Of a stretch of 64,000 nt of DNA, positions 42,440 to 50,437 are shown one piece after another. The DNA comes from Pseudofrankia saprophytica. GTDB taxonomy: Bacteria; Actinomycetota; Actinomycetes; Frankiales; Frankiaceae. Each line of letters opens with the position of its first letter. The first letter of the stretch is position 1. The notes under the pieces were generated by a model. The model worked only from the letters and a program-made list of their open reading frames with translations, was not told the origin of the DNA and made no database searches. Position numbers and translations under genes: made by a program. The stretch is from NCBI RefSeq assembly GCF_000235425.2, contig NZ_KI912266.1, forward strand, positions 4,969,786-5,033,785. Direction: 5' to 3'.

Positions 42440-42933
42440 TCAGGGTATGTCGAGGACGTCGTCGACAGGCCGGCGCGGGGTCGCCAGACGTCCCGCGGCC
42501 GGGTCGGGGTATCCGACGCGCAGCAGCATCTGGACATGGCCCGTCCCTCCGGCCGTCTCGCCGAGCAGGGAGCGGGGAGAGTGATGTCGACGACCTGGCC
42601 GAGCGGGGAGGCGGCAGCGCCGCGCGCAGTCGCGGCGAGCAGCAGCCGCCCAAACGCCGTGCCCGCGAGGAACTGGTCGGCCGGCCGGTCGAAGTGGGTG
42701 CCGACCGCGATGACGGTCGGACGTTCGACCGTGAAGTCCGCTACCCGCGTGCCCGCCTTGTCGATCACGTCGAAGTCCCGCAGCACGAATAGCGACTCGC
42801 GGGTCTGCGCCGTGGTGACGACCGAGTAGCGCGGAATGCCGTCTGCCGCGTCGCGCTCGGCCCGGCTCCACGACGTCAGTTCGGCGACATAGGCAGGATC
42901 GTGGCTCTCGATCCAGTCGGTGTGTGCCGGCAA
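42440..42933 (-). pseudogene. Acg-family nitroreductase, C-terminal fragment with frameshift
   Basis: Two frames together give the C-terminal half of an Acg-like FMN protein: HTDWIESHDPAYVAELTSW, PRYSVVTTAQTRESLFVL, VERPTVIAVGTHFDRPADQ and FGRLLLAATARG in one frame, then, after a shift near 42590, GHVQMLLRVGYPDP and RRPVDDVLDIP in another. The N-terminal half is absent. In mycobacteria Acg-type proteins belong to the dormancy regulon. Clearly non-functional here. Confidence 0.65.
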
Positions 42934-43134
42934 GACAAAGCCGCCGACGCGGCTGAGGTGATCCTGGACCCGAGCAGCGGCCCGACCCGCCTGGCGACGC
43001 TGGCACGGCTAGCCTCGCGTGGCCGGATCGTGGTCTAAGGCAACATCGCCACCTTCGAGCCGGTCACCGTGTCGGCCAACGAGCTGCTGACGCATGGGCA
43101 GTCGCTGACGACCTACAACAGCTGGCCGGCAGGT
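42934..43134 (+). pseudogene. MDR quinone oxidoreductase fragment with internal stop
   Basis: The plus-strand frame reads ADAAEVILDPSSGPTRLATL and RLASRGRIVV, TAA (43036-43038), then GNIATFEPVTVSANELLTHG. This is the nucleotide-domain end of a zinc-less medium-chain dehydrogenase (typically VLDxxGGxxRxxxLxxLxxxGRxVxxGN), interrupted by a stop and cut at both ends. It abuts the Acg fragment on the other strand. Confidence 0.6.
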
Positions 43135-43812
43135 AGACGGGCCGGGCGCTGAGGCGAGGTTGGTCGTGTCGATGAGGGCGGCGGTGTCTGCGGGTCGGGT
43201 GTCCCACCGCAGGAGGTCGGCGGTGAGAGTGCCGATCGTCCAGTGTTCCCACCGCTCCGGTGTCCACCCGCGGTCGGCGGTGAGCGCCAGATACACCTCG
43301 AAGCTCACCAGAGCGAAGAGGATGTCGGCGGCCTCGTCGACTGACAGTCCGCCGCGTAGGCCCTGCTTGGCGGCGAGCAGTTCGGCGATGACGCGATATG
43401 CGGTGAGGCGTTGCCGCTTGTTGACCTCCCATTGTTCGGCCATGTCCGGGTCGGCGCCGGCGGCGTCGCGGACGATCCGCATGAGTGGACCGACCCTGGT
43501 GAAAAGGGCCCGGCAGTGTGCCATCCAGAGCGCCAGCGCCTGATGGGGGTCGGGTTCGTCGCGCACCTGGTCCATCCAGGGCCGGTCCAGGACCGCCACG
43601 GGTTCGTCGTCGCCGGCCGCGAGGATGTCGACGCCCTCCTTGAGCACGGTCCGCTTGTTGCCGAAGTGGAAGTAGACGGTCTGGACCGCCACCCCGGCCT
43701 GCTCGGCGATCTCGTCGAGTCTGGTGGCGGCGTACCCCTGCCGCAGGAACAGCTCCAAGCCCGCGTCGATGATCCGCCGCCTAGTGGCGCGGGCCTGCTC
43801 CCCGCGTCGATC
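43009..43812 (-). pseudogene. TetR-family regulator truncated at both ends
   Basis: The core is good TetR sequence: RGEQARATRRRIIDAGLELF, LRQGYAATRLDEIAEQAG, VAVQTVYFHFGNKRTVLKEG and a normal C-terminal domain to LTADLLRWDTRPADTAALID. The N-terminus lacks a start codon where expected: the frame is joined near 43805 to an unrelated propeller fragment, and the only starts are internal (TTG 43758, inside helix 1). The last 45 residues or so read through the MDR remnant. It may still be expressed as a defective protein. Confidence 0.6.
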
Positions 43813-44320
43813 CGCTCGACCGTGGAGTTGACGAGATCGGTGAAGTAGAGGGCGCCGTCAGGGTCGATCCGGTAGATCACGGCGCTGCCGGAAAAGGAGT
43901 TGCTGGACACGTACAGCGTGCCGTCCTTGCTCACCGCCACGGCCTCCGGGTCGAAGCCCTCGATCTCGATGCCTCGCCGACGTAGGCGGGCCCGGGGCTG
44001 GGCGGCCGGGTGCGGGTAGGTGCCGGGGGGACGGACTGCACGGCGGGGGTGGTTCCGGCCGCGGCGGGCGTGCCCGCCGGCGAGTCGTCCGAGTGGCTGA
44101 CGATGAACGCGGTCATCCCCACGGCCATAAGAACGACGACGGTGACGAGGACGGGCGGGATCAGCCAGGTCCGTCGGCGGCGGTGCCCCGCGGGGCACCG
44201 CCGCCGACGGGAGCCGGGGGGACTACGCCGGAGGGGGTGACGTCGGTGTCGCCTGGCGGCGCGCTGATGACGCCGCCCGGGCGCGTCGACCCCCACCCGC
44301 TGCACGCCAGGTCGCATGAA
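43800..44320 (-). pseudogene. Broken membrane-anchored beta-propeller gene
   Basis: Pieces in different frames: a membrane helix (LIPPVLVTVVVLMAVGMTAFIVS) with a Pro/Ala/Thr-rich linker, and a propeller part (IEGFDPEAVAVSKDGTLYVS, RIDPDGALYFTDLVNSTVERIDAG) that ends abruptly in the TetR remnant. At least one frameshift lies between them. The arrangement resembles the juxtamembrane and NHL-repeat part of a PknD-like kinase or secreted lyase. No intact frame survives. Confidence 0.5.
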
Positions 44321-44339
44321 CTCGGGCCGGTGTCGGCCC

Positions 44340-45704
44340 CTATCGGCCGGGTTCCTGGCGGGGTTGCGGGACTGGTTCGGCGAGGTCCGCCGGGGTGAGG
44401 TGCGCGAGGCCATCATGGTGGCGGATGACGTCCCGCGCTTTGGCAAGGCGGACGTCGTCGAACGCGGTCACGCCGGCCATCGTCACCGTGACCAGCCCGA
44501 GTGCGGCGAGCGCGGGCAGACGGCTCAGCGCGGGGATGATCGCGAGCAGCAGCACAGCGACGACCAGCCTCGGCAGATTCGGCTTTCCGACGTTGCGCCA
44601 CCGGATGGAACTGACACCAATGAGATACAGCGCCGGTCCCAGCCCGAGCGTCACGGCGGCGAGACCCTTGACCGGATCGGTCAGGTCATGGTCGGTCGTG
44701 TCCGCGACATAGCCGGCCACCTTCTTTATGCCGAGCGCGGTCGTCAGGATCCCGAGGACCAACAGGAAATGCAGGTAGGTGTAGGTGTCGCGGGCCATCG
44801 CCGACCGGGCGGCGCCGGTTCGTCGGCGCAGGATCCGCTCAGCGACGAGCGCGACGACGTCGAAGTACAGCCACCACATCGTCGCCGACACCGCGATCGC
44901 CAGCGCCATCATGGCGAGAACGGCCCAACTCACCGGATACGCCGCGGCGCCGGCGCCGAGGGCGACGACGGACTCGCCCAGTGCCACGATCACGATCAGC
45001 CCGTGCCGCTCGGAGAAGTACCCCGGGGCATGCACCCGCCAGCCCTCGCCCGCGGTCACGAAGATGCCGCCGTAGTCGACGGCGAGCGCGGCGAGCCAGA
45101 TCAAGGTCCGAGTCCCGCCGTCGGCGAATGCGCCGACGACGAGCAGGACCGCGGCCACGGCGACGGGCACGGCCGCAACCACGATCTGGCGCAACAGCGC
45201 GGCATCCCCACGCGCCGCTACCGCGTAAACCAGGAGATGCTCGACGCGGACGACGACGATCGCCAGCGCGAGCACCACCGGGGCGTCAAGGCCGCCGGGC
45301 AGGTCGTTCCACGCCTCCGGCACCGCCAGCGACGCCGCGGACATCGCCATCATGGCGGCGATCAACGCCGCCCGCAGCACACCTTCGTCTGCCCGCGCCT
45401 GATTGCCCAGCCAGGCGTAGCTCATCCAGGCGAACCACAGGATCGCGAGGAGCAGCAGGCCGCGCAGGGCGCCGCGCGCTGTCGGGTCGTCGGCGACCAG
45501 CGCGGTCACCTGGGTGAAGGCGAAGACGAAGACGAGGTCGAAGAAGAGCTCGAGGGTGGTGACCCGGTGCGTGGAGTCGGTCGGGACGATCCGGCCCGTC
45601 ATCCTCACCGGCGCCCGGCGCCGGCCGGCCGGCTGGGCCGGGACGTCCGGGCTGTCGCCACCGGCGGGGCCAGCGGGCGGGGGAGCCTGGTCCGATGCGG
45701 TCAC
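44340..45704 (-). CDS. ltrA: Low temperature requirement protein A (LtrA) family
   Basis: 454 residues with about 11 membrane helices. The family start is clear: HRVTTLELFFDLVFVFAFTQVTALV, then WFAWMSYAWLGNQ, PGYFSERHGLIVIVALGESVVALG and MWWLYFDVVA. LtrA was named for a cold-sensitive Listeria mutant; its biochemical role is unknown. GTG 45704 overlaps the cold-shock-domain gene stop by 4 bases (GTGA), so the two are co-translated. It is intact although surrounded by broken genes. Confidence 0.9.
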   Translation of the reverse strand: MTASDQAPPPAGPAGGDSPDVPAQPAGRRRAPVRMTGRIVPTDSTHRVTTLELFFDLVFVFAFTQVTALVADDPTARGALRGLLLLAILWFAWMSYAWLGNQARADEGVLRAALIAAMMAMSAASLAVPEAWNDLPGGLDAPVVLALAIVVVRVEHLLVYAVAARGDAALLRQIVVAAVPVAVAAVLLVVGAFADGGTRTLIWLAALAVDYGGIFVTAGEGWRVHAPGYFSERHGLIVIVALGESVVALGAGAAAYPVSWAVLAMMALAIAVSATMWWLYFDVVALVAERILRRRTGAARSAMARDTYTYLHFLLVLGILTTALGIKKVAGYVADTTDHDLTDPVKGLAAVTLGLGPALYLIGVSSIRWRNVGKPNLPRLVVAVLLLAIIPALSRLPALAALGLVTVTMAGVTAFDDVRLAKARDVIRHHDGLAHLTPADLAEPVPQPRQEPGR

Positions 45705-46237
45705 GGGTGGAGTCCTCCCACTGCGGTCACCGACAATCGTCGGCCGCCGGGAAACGATCCGCCCGCGGCCGGCGGGCGGGCCAGCGGATCGGTCCGCCCA
45801 GATGGGCCGCTGTTCATCGGATCTTCCAACCCGGCCCGGCTACTCATCACGTCCGTTTGCGGTCGGCGGCGGCTCGCTTGCTGGCTGTTTCGGCCCGCGA
45901 TCGGTCTCATCGGAAGCGCCGTGTGGTCAGATCGGGGCTGGGTCGTCCTCCCGGTTGATCGTGAGGTGCTACTGAAGCTGCCTTCTCCTTGGCCGACGAT
46001 CTCCGGTTCGACGGGTCGCTGCCCCGCCGGCCAGACACGCACGGCGCGGTAGGGGTAGCCGTCCTGGCCAGGCGCCTCCCAGTCCAGCTCGACCTGCTGC
46101 CCGGCATGCAGGCTGCCGTAGCCGCCGATCAGCAGGTGGCCGAACTGGGCCCAGCAACCGCCGGGGGTCTCCGGTGAGTCGATGACTCCCCAACCCCGCT
46201 CGTTCGACAACTCCCGAACGGTGCCGCGCGTCGTCAC
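45701..46237 (-). CDS. Cold-shock-domain protein with long disordered tail
   Basis: 178 residues from GTG 46237. The first 70 residues are a divergent CSD of the actinobacterial kind: RGTVRELSNERGWGVIDSPETPGG, CWAQFGHLLIGGYGSLHAGQQVELDWE, YPYRAVRVWPAG. The usual KGFGFI/VFVHF RNP motifs are replaced by RGWGVI and CWAQFGH. About 100 Ser/Arg/Pro-rich residues follow. It is coupled to ltrA. The last part of the tail may be poorly conserved, but the GTGA overlap argues that this stop is real. Confidence 0.75.
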   Translation of the reverse strand: MTTRGTVRELSNERGWGVIDSPETPGGCWAQFGHLLIGGYGSLHAGQQVELDWEAPGQDGYPYRAVRVWPAGQRPVEPEIVGQGEGSFSSTSRSTGRTTQPRSDHTALPMRPIAGRNSQQASRRRPQTDVMSSRAGLEDPMNSGPSGRTDPLARPPAAGGSFPGGRRLSVTAVGGLHP

Positions 46238-46323
46238 GAGCCGATCATCCCACAACCGCAGCAGGATCGCGGCGGCCCGCCAGCGACCCCGCCGTCCAGC
46301 CCGGCCAGCAGCTCCAGGTTGGC

Positions 46324-46506
46324 GGTCCGCTCGGGCGCGGGGTCGATGCCCACGTCGCGCAGGATCTCCCAGACCGTGGACGGAGCAACCTTGATGCCGA
46401 GGACCAGGAGTTCGCCGTGGATCCGCCGGTAGCCCCAGCCGCTGTTCTCCCGGGCCAGCCGCAGGACCAGGGCGCGGCCGTTCTTCAGCTTCCGGTTCCA
46501 GATCAC
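46324..46506 (-). mobile_element. Insertion-sequence transposase fragment
   Basis: Residues ALVLRLARENSGWGYRRIHG and ELLVLGIKVAPSTVWEILRDVGIDPAPERT match the segment just before the DDE (rve) domain of IS3/IS481-like integrases common in Frankia. Similarity ends at about 46324, and the catalytic domain and both IS ends are missing. It lies directly upstream of the cold-shock-domain gene. Confidence 0.7.
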
Positions 46507-46508
46507 CG

Positions 46509-46678
46509 CCGACTCCGACGCGGAGGCGGCGATCGGCCAGGCCGAAGGCCGCGCGCGGGCCTGGCTGGACGAGCATGGTCACGGCTACAAGCATCTGACG
46601 AGCCGGGTCGACGAGGTTCCGCGGACCCCGCCCGGCGCCCGGGCGCGCCGTGAGCAGCGCCGCAACCCGCGCGCCTGA
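46509..46678 (+). pseudogene. Possible DUF6204-like C-terminal fragment
   Basis: The plus frame reads EAAIGQAEGRARAWLDEHGH, GYKHLTSRVDEVPRTPPG then a basic end and TGA. It resembles the tail of small actinobacterial DUF6204 proteins. It has no start and begins at the transposase junction. Between here and 46794 another coding-like scrap occurs (VDPTALPEREWRELAPALRDL) without recognisable origin. Confidence 0.3.
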
Positions 46679-46794
46679 CCTGCCCTGAAGTCGATCACCG
46701 GGTGGACCCCACCGCGCTGCCGGAACGCGAATGGCGGGAGCTGGCGCCGGCGCTGCGGGACCTCGCCCCGACGCGACAGTGCGCCGCTCCCGCC

Positions 46795-47919
46795 CTAGCC
46801 GACCTTCCCGGTCGGTGGAGGGCATGCGGCCGGTGGCGCATCCGCGAAACCCGTGGCCAGGTAGCCGCCGGCGGCCTGGCGCATGGTGACCCGCAGCCGG
46901 TGCCGGATGCCGATCTCCCCGGTGGGCTCGGACTGCCGTATCGTCTCCCGCTCGGTCTCGTCCACGCAGCTGTCCACCGCCACGGCGCCGTTCTCCTGTG
47001 ACACCCCGGTCACCATCAGATGCAGCGGGCCACGGGTGGACCGGCCCGGGTCGCTCCGGGACTGGTCGAGAATGGTAGTCAGTGTGCCGAGAAACTCCGG
47101 GTCAACCCGATCCCGCAGAGCGCTGAACTCGGCGCGGTTGCCTTCCTGGATCGCGGCAAAGGTGGCCCAGAACGCGAGATGATCACGAATCACCGGGCTC
47201 GTCGGGTCCACCGCCGCCGCGGTCGTCATGCGCACTGAGCCCGCGACGACGGGAGCAGCAGCCGGGGCCGGGATGTCGGCCGGCTCCCCGGCTGGTGGCG
47301 AAGTCCCCGTCCCGTCCCAGGAGGTGAACGCCGCCAGCGCGGACACGAGCTGACGGTCGGTTGGTGCGCTGAACACCTCCGCGCCGGACCACGCGACCTT
47401 CACCGAGGTCGGACATCCAGCCGCGGCCGGGTCCACCGGGATGGTGGCGACGACCTTTCCCGAATGCGCCTCGCGCACCGTGATCCGGTAGGAGGTGCGG
47501 AAGAACGGCACCCGGTCCTGGCTGCCGATGTCGAACCGGCAGGCGACCTCCGTCGGCGTGCGGTCGGCCCGCTCGGCGCACGCGACAAGCTGGGTCCGCG
47601 CCGTCGGCGACTGGAACGGCTCCTGCTCGGCCTGGCCTACGTTGCTCAGCACCCGGATGGGGAACGTCGGCCCGGTGGGATCGTTTCCCTGCTGCTGGCT
47701 GAACACTGTCACCGGATGCGGCGCCGGCCCGGAGTAGGGAGGCGCGGAGGTCAGGGCGGTTCTTCCATCGCAGATCTCGCCCAGGCTGCCTGTGTCGACC
47801 GGTCCGTCCACGGCGCGAATGTTGCCACCGTCCGTTCCGCCGCCGGCACCACTACTGCTTCCGCAGGCGACGAGGCAGCTGATCGCTGCCACCGCGAGCG
47901 CCCTCAACGCCAGCCGCAC
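46795..47919 (-). CDS. Secreted lipoprotein of unknown function
   Basis: 374 residues from GTG 47919; the frame is open to 48018, but this start gives a proper signal peptide VRLALRALAVAAISCLVAC with lipobox LVAC-G. A Gly/Ser linker follows. Conserved-looking pieces include FDIGSQDRVPFFRTSYRITV and, in the C-terminal third, an NTF2-like segment (DHLAFWATFAAIQEGNRAEF, TILDQSRSDPGRSTRGPLHL). Cysteines are paired as if disulfide-bonded. I do not recognise the family. Confidence 0.65.
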   Translation of the reverse strand: MRLALRALAVAAISCLVACGSSSGAGGGTDGGNIRAVDGPVDTGSLGEICDGRTALTSAPPYSGPAPHPVTVFSQQQGNDPTGPTFPIRVLSNVGQAEQEPFQSPTARTQLVACAERADRTPTEVACRFDIGSQDRVPFFRTSYRITVREAHSGKVVATIPVDPAAAGCPTSVKVAWSGAEVFSAPTDRQLVSALAAFTSWDGTGTSPPAGEPADIPAPAAAPVVAGSVRMTTAAAVDPTSPVIRDHLAFWATFAAIQEGNRAEFSALRDRVDPEFLGTLTTILDQSRSDPGRSTRGPLHLMVTGVSQENGAVAVDSCVDETERETIRQSEPTGEIGIRHRLRVTMRQAAGGYLATGFADAPPAACPPPTGKVG

Positions 47920-48402
47920 GCATCTCTCATCCCGCAGCCGACAAATGACCGACCGCTGACTACTCCGTCCAGGAAAGGAGATTCGCACCTTATCAGGTGA
48001 ATAGAGGGCTGCGGTCACATGCTCAGGGGCCTCGCGTCGCTGATGGGCCGGGTGTCCCGACGGCGTCGTGCGCGCCGGTGGCCGCGGCGAGCCGCGTGCT
48101 GGACTCTGCCCGTGCTACCGCCTGCCCGAGACCACCCGGGCAGCTGACCGCCTCGGCCGCGCGCGGGCGCGGAACGTCGTCTTCGCAACGCCGATCGTGG
48201 GCAGGTCGAGCGTGACGCCCAGAGCGAGCAAACAGCTAGTTCGGCCGCTGATCCCGGGCGTGCCCCACGCTGCCGCGTTGCTCGGCGAGGGTTCCGAGGT
48301 GCTCGGCTTCGACGACGAGAGCCCTCCTCAGCCGGCTCGGACACCGGCCCGACGGCCCGCTCGGCCATCCGCCGACCGCGCAGCCGCGCCCAGTCTCCGC
48401 GC
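47920..48402. other. Non-coding stretch with endonuclease V scraps
   Basis: 483 bases with no intact gene between the lipoprotein and the toxin gene. Recognisable remnants are at 48113-48233. No antitoxin gene is visible here, although a HigA-type antitoxin would normally follow the toxin at this position. Confidence 0.5.
48113..48233. pseudogene. Scrambled endonuclease V (nfi) remnants
   Basis: On the plus strand 48113-48172 reads CYRLPETTRAADRLGRA, like the C-terminal helix of endonuclease V. On the minus strand 48233-48171 reads CLLALGVTLDLPTIGVAKTTF, like the family's conserved LGVxxDLPTIGVAK core. The two pieces belong to the same protein but now face opposite strands, so the gene has been deleted and partly inverted. 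Confidence 0.5.
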
Positions 48403-48771
48403 TCAGCCGCGGCCCTCGCCTCCCTCACGCCGGTCGTCCTCGTCAGCGGTGTGCCGCTCCGCCAGGCAGCGGGCCAGCGTCCGCTTCGCGCGGTCGACCT
48501 GGCCGCGTTCGCGCATCTGGGTCTTGGTCAACACCGTCAGCAGCACGGCCTGTTGCCCCGGGGCCAGCCAGTACGTCACCCGCACCGCCCGGCCGTCCAG
48601 GTAGAACCGCGGCTCACGCAGCTTGCCGTCCAGCTGCCGGCTGTACGGCTCACCCAGCAGCGGGCCACGGCTGGCAAGCACGTCCACGTAGAACGCTACG
48701 GCCGCAAACTGGCCGGTCGGCAACCGCTCCAGCCATTCCCGCACCTCCGGCTCCAGCTCGAGAGTTCCCCA
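48403..48771 (-). pseudogene. HigB/RelE-type toxin truncated at its start
   Basis: The frame WGTLELEPEVREWLERLP, FAAVAFYVDVLASRGPLLGE, SRQLDGKLREPRFYLDGRAV, RVTYWLAPGQQAVLLTVLTK matches actinobacterial HigB-like (Gp49) mRNA interferases, which usually begin MRWGTVELE. Here the Trp codon ends at 48771, four bases from the direct repeat, and no ATG precedes it. GTG 48744 could start a product lacking about 10 residues. The cognate antitoxin is not seen, so the toxin is probably inactive. Confidence 0.65.
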
Positions 48772-49229
48772 GGCGGGACGGCACCGACCCCGTCCGCCTC
48801 CTCACCCGGCTGGGTGATGTCACCGACCGGTCGCCACTGCGGCACGACCGCGCCCGTGGTGTCGTCGAACCAGACCCGCATGCGCTGGCCCGGAACAAGG
48901 TCGGGGGCACCGGGAAGGTGGCCGACGAACCGGACGGACGGGACGTCCTCGAGCTCGACGAGGACCACCGTGTAGGGCACCGGGTACAACGGGTGGACCT
49001 GGTGCTCGACGACCGTCCACGAGTACAGGGTTCCGAAACCCGCCACCGGCCGCCAACGGCCGTCCCAGCTTCCACAGGTGTGGCAGTAGGCCCGCGGCAG
49101 GTGGAGAACGGCACCGCAGCCCGCGCACACCCGGATGACCAGTTCCTCGCGCCGGGCCGCTTCGAAGAAGCCCCCGGTGTCGGGATCGTCGTCGACCGGG
49201 ACGAGGTGGGTGCGTCGGATCCGGTCCAT
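48696..49229 (-). CDS. DUF35 Zn-ribbon/OB-fold protein, partner of the thiolase
   Basis: 177 residues from ATG 49229, overlapping the thiolase stop by one base (TGATG). The zinc ribbon is VCAGCGAVLHLPRAYCHTCG; the OB fold follows (GFGTLYSWTVVEHQV, PYTVVLVELEDVPSVRFVGH). DUF35 proteins pair with lipid-transfer-type thiolases to form acyl-CoA-handling complexes such as the Ltp2-ChsH2 aldolase. The last 37 codons run through the direct repeat and then antisense to the toxin remnant, so its natural C-terminus was probably replaced. Confidence 0.85.
   Translation of the reverse strand: MDRIRRTHLVPVDDDPDTGGFFEAARREELVIRVCAGCGAVLHLPRAYCHTCGSWDGRWRPVAGFGTLYSWTVVEHQVHPLYPVPYTVVLVELEDVPSVRFVGHLPGAPDLVPGQRMRVWFDDTTGAVVPQWRPVGDITQPGEEADGVGAVPPGELSSWSRRCGNGWSGCRPASLRP
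48775..48808 (+). repeat. Right copy of the 34-bp direct repeat
   Basis: Matches 41888-41921 at 33 of 34 positions, in the same orientation. Here it overlaps the 3' end of the OB-fold gene on the minus strand and abuts the truncated start of the toxin. Confidence 0.85.
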
Positions 49230-50437
49230 CACGCCGCTCGCAGCATCAGCGCGCTGCCCGGCGGCAGCGGGGTCGAGGTGACCAGGCACACCTCGGCGCC
49301 CGGGACCTGGGAGGTGGACTCTCCACGGATCTGGCGGACCCCCTCGAGGATGTGGTTCATGCCGTGGATGTAGCCCTCGGACAGGTGGCCGCCGCCGGTG
49401 TTGATCGGAATGCCGCCCCCGAGATCGATCTCGCCGCCGGCCACGAACGGCCCGCCTTCGCCCTTCTTGCAGAAGCCCCAGTCCTCGAGCTGGAGCAGGA
49501 CGGTGATCGTGAAGCAGTCGTAGATCTGGGCGACGTCCACGTCCTGCGGGCCGAGGCCCGCCCGTCGGTACAACGTGCGAGCGACCGAACTAGCCGGCAG
49601 CTCGGTGATCGACTTCCGCATCAGGACCGGGAACTGGATTCCGGGCTGCGGGTCGGGCACGCTGCCCTGGGCGACCGCCCGAATCAGGACCGGAGGCTTT
49701 CGACAGTCACGGGCGCGGGCGGCGCTGGTCACCACCACGGCGCAGGCCCCGTCGGTCTCGAGGCAGAAGTCGAACAGCCCGAGTGGCCGGGCGATCGGGC
49801 GGGCCGACAGGTACTGGTCCATGGTGAGGGTGCGAGCGTGCATCTGCGCCGCGGGGTTCGCGTTCGCCCTGGCCCGGCAGGTGAGCGCGATGTGGCCGAT
49901 CTCCTCCTTCTTCGTGCCGTACTCGATCATGTGACGCTGGGCCATGACGGCGAAGATCTGCCCGGGAGTGAGCAGCCCGTAGGGAGCGAAGAACTCGTCG
50001 TAGCTGCCCCATCCACCTACCTTCGCCCCGCCCGCCTTCGCCTCGGCCGCCGCGGACAGCCCGAACCGGCGCCCCGATCGGCCCCTGAGTTCCCGGAACA
50101 CGAGGACCGTCGTCGCCTGGCCCGAGAGGATGGCGCCCACCGCCTGCCCGACCATGGCGCACGGCGCCACTCCCCCAGGCCCCACCTCCGCCCAGTAGGT
50201 GAGTTCGTCGATCCCGAGCGAGTCGGCCAGGTCGTTGTGCAGGACGGTGTCCATGTCGCAGCGGACGATGCCGTCGATGTCGCCCGGCGTCAGGCCGGCA
50301 TCCTCGATGGCGGCCAGCGCGGCCTGGGTCGCGAGGGTCAGGTCGCTGCGACCGGCGTCACGCGAGTAGTCCGTGGCGCCGATCCCGACGATCGCGCAGC
50401 GGTCGCGGTGCTGGAACTCCTCGTTCGTCGCCGTCAT
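49229..50437 (-). CDS. SCP-x/lipid-transfer-type thiolase (Ltp-like aldolase)
   Basis: 402 residues from ATG 50437, overlapping the amidohydrolase stop by 4 bases (ATGA). Thiolase fold: RCAIVGIGATDYSRDAG, LATQAALAAIEDAGLTPGDI, then VAQIYDCFTITVLLQLEDWG and GGGIPINTGGGHLSEGYIHG. The classical nucleophilic Cys of beta-ketothiolases is not evident, and the Tyr-rich DCFT segment is as in Ltp2-type retro-aldolases of steroid side-chain degradation. With its DUF35 partner it may cleave a beta-hydroxyacyl-CoA. A longer frame to 51220 is a shadow. Confidence 0.85.
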   Translation of the reverse strand: MTATNEEFQHRDRCAIVGIGATDYSRDAGRSDLTLATQAALAAIEDAGLTPGDIDGIVRCDMDTVLHNDLADSLGIDELTYWAEVGPGGVAPCAMVGQAVGAILSGQATTVLVFRELRGRSGRRFGLSAAAEAKAGGAKVGGWGSYDEFFAPYGLLTPGQIFAVMAQRHMIEYGTKKEEIGHIALTCRARANANPAAQMHARTLTMDQYLSARPIARPLGLFDFCLETDGACAVVVTSAARARDCRKPPVLIRAVAQGSVPDPQPGIQFPVLMRKSITELPASSVARTLYRRAGLGPQDVDVAQIYDCFTITVLLQLEDWGFCKKGEGGPFVAGGEIDLGGGIPINTGGGHLSEGYIHGMNHILEGVRQIRGESTSQVPGAEVCLVTSTPLPPGSALMLRAA

